Source: Halichondria panicea
Taxonomy: Eukaryota > Porifera > Demospongiae > Suberitida > Halichondriidae
DNA: 64,000 bases
NCBI RefSeq assembly: GCF_963675165.1
Contig: NC_087389.1
Coordinates: 5,814,621-5,878,620 of the forward strand
Direction: 5' to 3'
In this document: piece after piece, positions 56,955 through 64,000 of the stretch
Numbering within the stretch: position 1 is the stretch's first letter
How the letters are laid out: each line of letters begins with the position of its first letter
Notes under the pieces: model-generated
The model's input: the letters and a program-made list of their open reading frames with translations, nothing else
Databases searched by the model: none
What the model was told of the DNA's origin: nothing
Made by a program: the position numbers and the translations under genes

Positions 56955-58453
56955 CATAGATACTATAAATTACATGGATATGAAACGACCGTAGTTTACA
57001 GTTAGTATGCGCACATTTTCTGGGACACTCACTGCCATGCTGTCAATGAGTTAGACAGAGTTGAAAAAAGAGCTATAGCTGTATGAAAAGAGCTGCAAAT
57101 TCAACTAAAACACGACTGACTCTGCAACTAACTATCTGAAGTAAGTTTTGTCCGTGATTAGCTCGCTTAGTGCTTTTACAGCTGATTAATCATGATGTTT
57201 TACTGTAAAGGTGTGTTTCAACCTTTGTGACTCGAAATCTTAGCTTATAAGCGGATTGCTGTGTTTGTTTTACATCAAGCTGTTAGCTAATATATTATTG
57301 TTGTGCCTTCCATTATTATGATTTGGTTTTGTATCTGCTGTAACTTTCTGGATAAATTGTCACAATAGATGCTGTCAAGTAGGTCTCTTTGTGTCACTTA
57401 ATTTATATGACCATCAACCTTCAATGCCTATAATTGTTTTTATCAGGTAGTTCAAAGGCATCTTCATGCCTTGCAGAAGGTTTTTTAGTATTGCAGTTGT
57501 CTCATTGTGGCTAGAAATCAACAAAATGTACTAGATGTTTTTCACCTTCAATGAATATTTGTGGTTGATTTATAATTATTATGAACTGAAGTAGATTATT
57601 CTTTCGTAATGTTACAATGTCATGCTGTTGACTTCGTTTATGTTTTCTTTTACAGCAGACTCTCGCCTCACAGGAAAAAAAAAGTTGGCGAGATTAAGAA
57701 AGAAGGAAAACCATTCATTGACCGGCAAAAGAACGACATGAGAAAGTGATGTCCACTGTCCATGTCGTTTGAGTTCAAAGCCTCTACTCCATATCAACAA
57801 TTACGACAGCCAAGCATACTCGTCATTCATTCATGTATAATAATTGTAGTAGAATCTCTGAGATCTACAGTGGCGTAGCCAGGATTTTGGGAAGGGTAGG
57901 GCTCAAATCCATTGAGCAGGGCCAGAGCAGGCGCTAAATAGCTTGGAATTTTACCTAAAAAAAAGGTCATCATTATTTTTTTCATCAGCAGTAAGCATGC
58001 GCAGTAGATGGCCCTGCCCACATTTCCATTGAATGACATCATTCTAGTAACTACGCATGCAGTACAGTGCAGAAAAGATTGACAGATAAGGTGATTCAAG
58101 CTGGTTTGGAGTTGATGAAACACAAAAGGGGGGGGCTCTAGCCCCGTCAGCCCCCCTCTGCCTACGCCACTGATCTATATACATGTAAAATGCATCCTTG
58201 TCATGACTCAAGGCTATCTTAGAGCCTCCATCATCATTATTCTCATTCATAAATTCGTCAAAACTCTCTCAAATAACGCTCTCAGTGCTGGAACAACTAG
58301 TGACTCTCTTTGAGTAGCCATTTTTATTTGGAATAATCGTATAATTATATACTATACTGTAAACTTCCGCTACATCCGATGCAATGAGTGGGACAGCCAA
58401 AACACCGGAAACTACCGTCGTTTCATATCCATGTAAATTATAGTATCTATATG
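56955..58453. mobile_element. hAT-like non-autonomous element, duplicated copy
   Basis: Same element as 5,103-6,568 with the same GTTAGTC flanks (56948-56954 and 58454-58460) and the same nested CAGTGGCGTAG MITE (about 57,869-58,171). It contains an extra 'tgcttttacagctgat' near 57,171 and a shorter G run. Confidence 0.7.
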
Positions 58454-58460
58454 GTTAGTC

Positions 58461-59107
58461 CTACTAGCTTGTACAAGGGGCAGTACTTGAGAGCATATAC
58501 GAAGCTAAATTATTAATACGGGGAAATAATTATGACAGGAAACAAAATGTGAAGAATCTCTGCATTTGTTTCCGGTTCCTGTCACGCCCAGATATACAAT
58601 CAATGTCAGGCCATATTTTTCAACTTCTTTCTATAACGGCTTGGGATCGAGGCTACTTGCATGCAGCTGCATGCTTGTTCTAATTATTCCGGACATCTCA
58701 CGTGCGCTACATCCATGTATAAAGCAATTATACCGGGTTTTTGTACAGTATATCGTATAGCGGCCGGGTTAATTTCGTATATTATTTTGTATGGAAGAGC
58801 ATCATAATTATACAAACATTAAAACTACAACTGCATGCAATAGGTCCTGAGCTGTACGAATAATATTTAAATGGTTATTCATACGAATATTTGCACCAAC
58901 GAAAATTACTCACTATACGATACTATAAAGTTATACCTCTATGGTTTAGATCACAGGTATCACATTGTCTCTCTACTGAGCAAGGTTAATGACAGCAAGG
59001 ACACATTCTGTACACAAGACTTGACATTTATATACATGCCTATAGTCTTGTGGACCCAGACCCAGAAAGAGGGATGCAACATCTGCGGCTTGCAAGACTA
59101 ATACATG
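58461..59107. other. Spacer left of the Ginger1 insertion
   Basis: Collinear with 6,576-7,222 of copy A. No gene recognised. Confidence 0.6.
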
Positions 59108-59111
59108 CCGG

Positions 59112-59275
59112 TGTCATAGGAATGAATGACTCCCCTAAATAATGACTCCCGGTCACTCCTACCTAGGCACCAGTGACTCCCGGTCACTCACGCCTAGGAA
59201 TAAATGACTCCCCCGGTCACTGACTCCTAGTCACGAATGACTCCCCCCTGGAAAAAATGACTCCCCCGAAATTTA
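59112..59275. repeat. Ginger1 left terminal region with TGACTCC repeats
   Basis: Seven copies of TGACTCC(C) spaced about 15-35 bp occur within the first 165 bp, most within AATGACTCCCC. These are plausible transposase-binding repeats (inference). Confidence 0.75.
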
Positions 59276-59697
59276 TATATGAACACTGATCCATAGAGCT
59301 AAAGAGACTTCAGGGGCTATACTAAGTACATGCATCCTCAAAACCTGTCACAGTGTGACTATACAATCAAGCTCAAGACTGTTATCAGGACTGCATGCAT
59401 GCTATCTGTGAGAGACCTGTTTAATACATAGTATGACTATAATTACAGCTGTTCCTTATATACTGTAAACTGGTTCAGTTTAGCTATTAGTACCTATAGT
59501 ACTTATACTACATTGTACACTCTGTTCACATTTTCACACGTCTCACGGTCACTGTAAAGCAAAACTTATAATACAACAACATCCATCAAAATAACAAATA
59601 GATCTACAGTGCATGAAAAACAAACAAAACAACAGTGCAAATTAACAGTGTATAAACAAAAACAGCTAGTGGAAGATAACGAAATGCTAAAAAAATT

Positions 59698-62600
59698 CTA
59701 TCTAGATCTACAAGTAGGACAAAACCAATCTCCAAGTGGAGATACTTTAATACGAACACATTTATAATGATACCACACAGTACATGTGTCGCACTGGACC
59801 ATTTCATCATAACAGTCAGGGCGGAGACAAGGGCAGTATATCGTAATTACTATGCTGGAAAATCTTTCTGGTCTCTTGCGGCTACTAACATCTTTTGACT
59901 TTGGAAATCTTCTGAGTTTCTCATTTTCAAAGCAACGCACAAGATGTGGCCTCATTTTGTCTTCATTTAGGGTGATGGTATCCAGATTGTCTCCTTGCAA
60001 TGCGTGGTATGCAGCGGCAATTGCAAACAAACCACAGTTGTTACTGCCACTGCTCTGCTGTTGAATGGAGGCCACAGATAGTAACAGCCCATTGTGCGCT
60101 ATTAAAGGCTTATACATCTGTGCGATTTGCAGCTCAGCACTTGGCTCCAGGTCTTTCCCATATTGGAAGCAGCTATCAAAGAGGAAAAGTTCCCCCTTGA
60201 TGAGTGCTGTCGCAATCCAGTGATGCCTCTCTGTTACAAAGAATATCTGCACGGCTGTATAGGATATATATGATATAATTATTATACGGTACGGCCAAGG
60301 ATGAGGATGAGGTATAATTATACCAATACTATAATAATACTACTATTAATTTAAGTAGAAATTATACCTGTGGCTTCACTACTAGTGACTGCAGGAAAGG
60401 ACATCTTCTGAACCAGAAGAGTAGAATAACAGCCTTCAATATTTGGAAATTGCATTCGCATCAGTTTGTGCGCAGCATACATATGACGGTCAGAAAGCAT
60501 CCCGCTCTCAGCAAGAACTACATCCTTGTCTCCCGTCCTCAGGTCCAAATCCTTCACCCAGTAACTTGAATTCTGTCGAATGTGCACACAATAATTATAA
60601 TGAACGGTTTATAGTGTGCATGCACATAATTATTAATAATAATTGTAATTAACGATAGCTCCTGTTAACAAGTATATAACTATATACCTTTCTTGTTACA
60701 GATTGAGTAGTCCTTTGCTTCTTCAAAGGTGGCTCCATAGAGGATGCAGTCTTAACCTGAGAGAAGGGGGCGTCTCGCTTGCGAGAGGAGTGAGCATCTG
60801 GCTTGTGAGAGGAGGGGACGTCTGGCTTGTGAGAGGAGGGAGCGGCTGGCTTGTGAGAGGAGGGGACGTCTGGCTTGTGAGAGGAGGGAGCGGCTGGCTT
60901 GTGAGAGGAGGGGACGTCTGGCTTGTGAGAGGAGGGGACGTCTGGCTTGTGAGAGGAGGGAGCGGCTGGCTTGTGAGAGGAGGGGACGTCTGGCTTGTGA
61001 GAGGAGGGAGCGGCTGGCTTGTGAGAGGAGGGGACGTCTGGCTTGTGAGAGGAGGGAGCGGCTGGCTTGTGAGAGGAGGGGGCGTCTGGCTTGTGAGAAG
61101 AGGGAAAATCACAATTTTTTTCCCACAGCTTCTAAAAATGGAGTGTATAATTATAAAGAAACATGAAACATTAAATTAATATCGTAAAGAGAAATGTAAT
61201 GTAATTATAATTAGCTTCAAAATCTAGAGACACATGCATTATACCTTGCTTGGGTCTTTCATAGGAGTACTCGTCAAAGAAGGGTTAAACTGATCGAGAG
61301 ATTCATCGTGATGGTTGTCTGATAATTCGGAAGGATCCGAGAGAGAACTATGTTGATCAAAGATAGGTTTTTCGGAGTCTGAGCCATGGTAATGCTTTAA
61401 CCGCTGTTGGTTAACAGCCTTTTTTAAGGTCTTTCCAGTCTTAGGGTTGGCAATCTTAAAGACTCCCTTGTCCAAGCACTCCACCACCGTGTATGGGCCT
61501 AACCACCGAGGCTTCAGCTTGTCTCCCTTCTTACATTCCCTGGCTGAATTCCTCAGCCAGACCAAAGTCCCAGTCTTAAACACCTATATAATTAGAAAAA
61601 TGACATGGCTATGACATTAAACGAGTAATGAAAATAGCCATGCTACGCTCATACAATGATATAGCCTGCTCACCCTCTTGTCTGCATGCTTCCGATCATA
61701 GTACATCTTGTCCTTTTCTTGGGCATTGTCAATGTTCTTCTTGGCTTTGCTGTGGATATCATCCTTTAACTTTGTAACAGCTCGAGCATGGGTCATAATG
61801 GCACTAATGTCCCAGCTCTGCTCAAGTTCACCCTCGCTGCCTAACTCCAGTTGAATAGGGAGTACAGGTTTCCTGCATGTGGAATGTTATAACAATAATG
61901 CATGCATGCCAGATTATCATGTAATTATTATAATAATTATAATTATGAACAACTCACCGACAGAACATCAACTCGAAAGGTGAATACTTCGTTGCCTTTT
62001 GCTTACTCGTCCTATAAGCAAAGAGAATAGCGGGCAAGTGGTAGTCCCAGTCGGTCTGTGAGTCATTCACATATTTGAGTAGTGCTGTTTGAAGTGTTTG
62101 ATTGAAACGTTCAGTTAGCCCGTTGGTTTGTGGGTGGTAAGCTGAAGTGACCCTGTGCTCTGTTCCAGTGAATCGAAAAAGCTCTGTGTTGACCTGATTA
62201 ACAAACTCACGGCCTTGGTCCGATATCAGCACCTCACAAAACCCAAACCTGCGTGCATGTATAACCATAATCATTAAATACGTGTTATTATAATTATGTG
62301 TAGAGATGCATGTGATTACAATTTCACACACATGCATAGCTTACCGACAAAACAAGTTGTACAGGAACATTGCCACTCCAAATGCAGTTTTGTCAGGGAG
62401 TGGGGCTGCTTCAGCCCATTTGCTAAAATAATCGACCAATGTTACCACATATTTGCTGCCATTGGGTGTAATCGGCAAAGGTCCTATCAAGTCTATGCCA
62501 ACCTATAAAGTGAATTACATAATTATAATTAATATATGATTGTGCTCAAAACAAATAATTATTATGCAATGCCATAAAAATTATAGTGTACATATACCTG

Positions 62601-63109
62601 ATGCCAGACTTTGGGTTGTACAGATATCGGATGGAGTTTGGCATTTGTCTTTACAAATGCTGGGTTCATTCTCTGGCACTGGCTGCAGTTCTTTACATAC
62701 TCTCGAATCTCCTCCACCATCGACTTCCAGTAGAATCTAGAACATATCTTGTCTATAGTTCTATCTCTTCCAAAGTGGCCACCAGCTGTTCCTGCATGCA
62801 TCAATAGATTACAAGCATACATACATGCTCTATTACCTACTATTATCATTTTACCAAAGCCATAATAATTATTATACCTGCATGGCAATCTTCGAGGATT
62901 CTTGATTTCTCCTCATTGCTGCGCACACATATCCTCCAGTCAGCTGCATCAGCAGCTTTGGTGTGCTTCTTGTAATATAGGCTACCATTTTCAAACTTAA
63001 AGTTCTGCCTGCATTTTCTTCTAAAGTTTGCCTTCTCTGTTTTGCTGTTAATAGTAGGAGGGTATTCTCCTTTTCGTAAATAGTTTTCAATCTCTTGTAA
63101 ATTCTCCAT
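59698..63109 (-). CDS. Ginger1 transposase: integrase, Ulp1-like protease, PHD finger
   Basis: Model: complement(join(59698..60254,60368..60572,60688..61131,61245..61583,61674..61872,61958..62248,62345..62502,62598..62791,62878..63109)), 872 residues, no internal stop, every GT-AG junction in phase. Order: a YPPT...SLYY segment (residues ~15-45); HHCC zinc finger (H76, H83, C113, C116); integrase core with D146, D205 and E241, where D205-E241 have the DD35E spacing; GPY motif at 387-389; a tandem SSHKP repeat linker (about 475-590); C48/Ulp1-like protease with H699, D714, an upstream Gln and C761 (NNCGLF); C-terminal PHD finger (828-869). The integrase would cut and join element ends. The protease is expected to act on SUMO or a related modifier, and the PHD finger to bind histone tails. 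Start chosen at MENLQEIENY; an upstream ATG at 63,135 is in another frame. Confidence 0.9.
60775..61105. repeat. 24-bp tandem repeat inside the transposase gene
   Basis: About 13 units of 'ctggcttgtgagaggaggg(ga/ag)cgt/ggc'. On the coding (minus) strand they encode alternating SSHKPDVP and SSHKPAAP octapeptides. The unit length is a multiple of three, so copy-number change leaves the frame intact. The plus-strand and third-frame readings are shadows. Confidence 0.92.
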
Positions 63110-63424
63110 TTCTTGCTGCCTTCTTCAAATGACATGACTGTGAACGATCACTGGTTTTATACCATAGATCTAGCTGTCACTTGCTGTCAACTACAGGATA
63201 GAACAATTAACCTTGCAACTCTGCTCTTCACACATTTATAGGTCTACATTCCAGCTGTCACTTGCTGTCTACTACAGGATGAACACTTGCTTCATTGCTA
63301 CCTTGCATGCTACTACTAACCTTGCTCTTCATCCTGCATGGCTCTTCATTCTCTACTATATGTCTATGAGGAGTGCATGAATGTACTCTTGCTACTATAT
63401 ACTTACATTGATGGCAACATTGGC

Positions 63425-63535
63425 GGAACAAACATGCGCATAGGGGAGTCATTTATTCCTGGGGGAGTCACCCACACCTTAGGCAGGAATGACCGGGGAG
63501 TCACTCCCACCGGGGAGTCATTTATTCCTCTGACA
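63425..63535. repeat. Ginger1 right terminal region with GGAGTCA repeats
   Basis: Four inverted copies of the TGACTCC motif in the last 95 bp (read here as GGAGTCA), two of them inside GGGGAGTCATTTATTCC. Together with the left end this makes the terminal inverted repeat longer but interrupted. Confidence 0.75.
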
Positions 63536-63539
63536 CCGG

Positions 63540-64000
63540 TATAAAAACATACGCTATAAATTTATAAATTATAGACTATAGCTAAAGAGGTATCATGGAC
63601 ATGCATATAATTTATAATCACTTCAAGTTCTAATTCTCTGTCTAATTTACTGGCTTACCAACTGGTCTCAGTGGCTCAGAATAAATTTTTCAGGGCTTGT
63701 TGTTTATGTAAGGGAATTCCCCAACCTGGATAGGTGGGGCTCATCTGACAAATATTTGTAGAGTCTATACCATTATACTTCATTTGCTCTTTTTAATTCA
63801 GGACAGTAATACAATTAATTGTGACATGAAACACAGTAAAGGGGTAGAAACAAATAAAGTGTGGAAATTATGTTCAGTAAAAACGAGTTCAGCTAAAAAT
63901 GAAGATAATGTGTAGCAGCTGTACAGACTCTGACCAACTTCTTTGAGGAGGGCAGCTGGGTACTTTGTGAAGTGCACTGTTGGCAGAATATCATCCTGTG
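63540..64000. other. Right flank of Ginger1, segmental duplication resumes
   Basis: Collinear with about 7,230-7,675. It has one local difference, an added 'tgtaagggaattccccaa' at about 63,706-63,724. It ends in the third copy of the 100-bp exon-like block. No gene recognised. Confidence 0.7.

Larger units (their letters stand above)
59112..63535 (-). mobile_element. Ginger1-type cut-and-paste DNA transposon, apparently complete
   Basis: 4,424 bp. The ends are TGTCA...TGACA with an inverted repeat that is near perfect over the first 24 bp (TGTCA.AGGAAT.AATGACTCCCC). CCGG is duplicated on both sides (59108-59111 and 63536-63539). Family knowledge: Ginger1 elements have CCGG or CCGT target duplications, TGT...ACA ends and a Gypsy-integrase-like transposase with an added protease domain; all three are seen here. 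There is no reverse transcriptase, LTR, gag or DNA polymerase. The paralogous site at about 7,226 is empty (catgctggtataaa), which fixes the boundaries. An intact reading frame and an empty paralogous site suggest a recent insertion. Confidence 0.93.
51870..64000. repeat. Segmental duplication, copy B (right edge outside window)
   Basis: Direct counterpart of 1-7,680, with the NLR gene, hAT-like element and flanks in the same order. It is interrupted by the Ginger1 element (59,112-63,535), after which homology resumes at 63,540 with 7,230 of copy A. Confidence 0.95.

Noticed and set aside
60703-61179. Plus-strand open frame of 158 codons and minus-strand LTSQ-repeat frame
   Set aside because: Both are shadows of the 24-bp repeat. 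The frame that joins in phase to the flanking transposase exons reads SSHKP.
59112-63535. Gypsy LTR retrotransposon or Maverick/Polinton
   Set aside because: The integrase is Gypsy-like, but there is no reverse transcriptase, protease-gag, LTR, DNA polymerase or capsid gene. The element is bounded by short inverted repeats with CCGG target duplications, as in Ginger1.

Overview
The window is animal nuclear DNA and most likely comes from a sponge (demosponge). Evidence for this: short GT-AG introns of about 60-330 bp; AT-rich spacers full of ATAATTAT-type palindromes; NACHT-LRR and Roc-COR genes that end in Death domains; recognisable metazoan genes (an eIF4E3-like factor, a CRELD-like protein, a synphilin-1-like ankyrin protein, an axonemal dynein heavy chain fragment); and many small inverted-repeat transposons and (TG)n tracts. 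No bacterial operon, CRISPR array or rRNA is visible. The species assignment is inference.

Layout. 1-7,680 is one copy of a segmental duplication; its partner fills 51,870-64,000 in the same orientation. Each copy holds a minus-strand NACHT-LRR-linker-Death gene, and each has one different frameshift. Copy B also carries a 4,424-bp insertion, a Ginger1-type cut-and-paste transposon (59,112-63,535). It has CCGG target duplications, TGTCA...TGACA ends and an apparently unbroken nine-exon transposase gene (HHCC zinc finger, DD35E integrase core, GPY motif, Ulp1-like protease, PHD finger). The matching site in copy A is empty. Between the duplications, from left to right, lie: (TG)n and repeat modules (7.6-9.5 kb); an apparently complete eIF4E3-like gene (10.1-12.0 kb); a Roc-COR-linker-Death gene (12.3-16.8 kb) whose 3' exons nearly match those of the NLR genes; a coiled-coil gene whose coding frame runs through seven predicted 3-nt exons (19.4-22.3 kb); a dynein heavy chain pseudogene (25.1-26.2 kb); and a second set of duplicated blocks.

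That second set pairs 26.6-33.3 kb with 41.4-49.5 kb. Each side has a minisatellite (CTACTGCCTTGATGCAAC type), a four-helix membrane protein relic and a synphilin-1-like gene, with the 41-49 kb side more complete. CRELD-like exons are scattered (23.1, 33.7-34.7, 40.8 and 50.1 kb). Paralogous empty sites date several insertions: the Ginger element, a perfect 41-bp-arm palindrome with a 10-bp target duplication, and TA-flanked CCGTATA elements.

Functionally, the NLR and Roc-COR genes look like parts of an innate immune or cell-death repertoire. These nucleotide-switch proteins share one exchangeable C-terminal linker-Death cassette, and the locus is being reshaped by duplication, frameshift and transposition. 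Exon models were made by eye from splice consensus, reading phase and remembered family features; no alignment or expression data were available.
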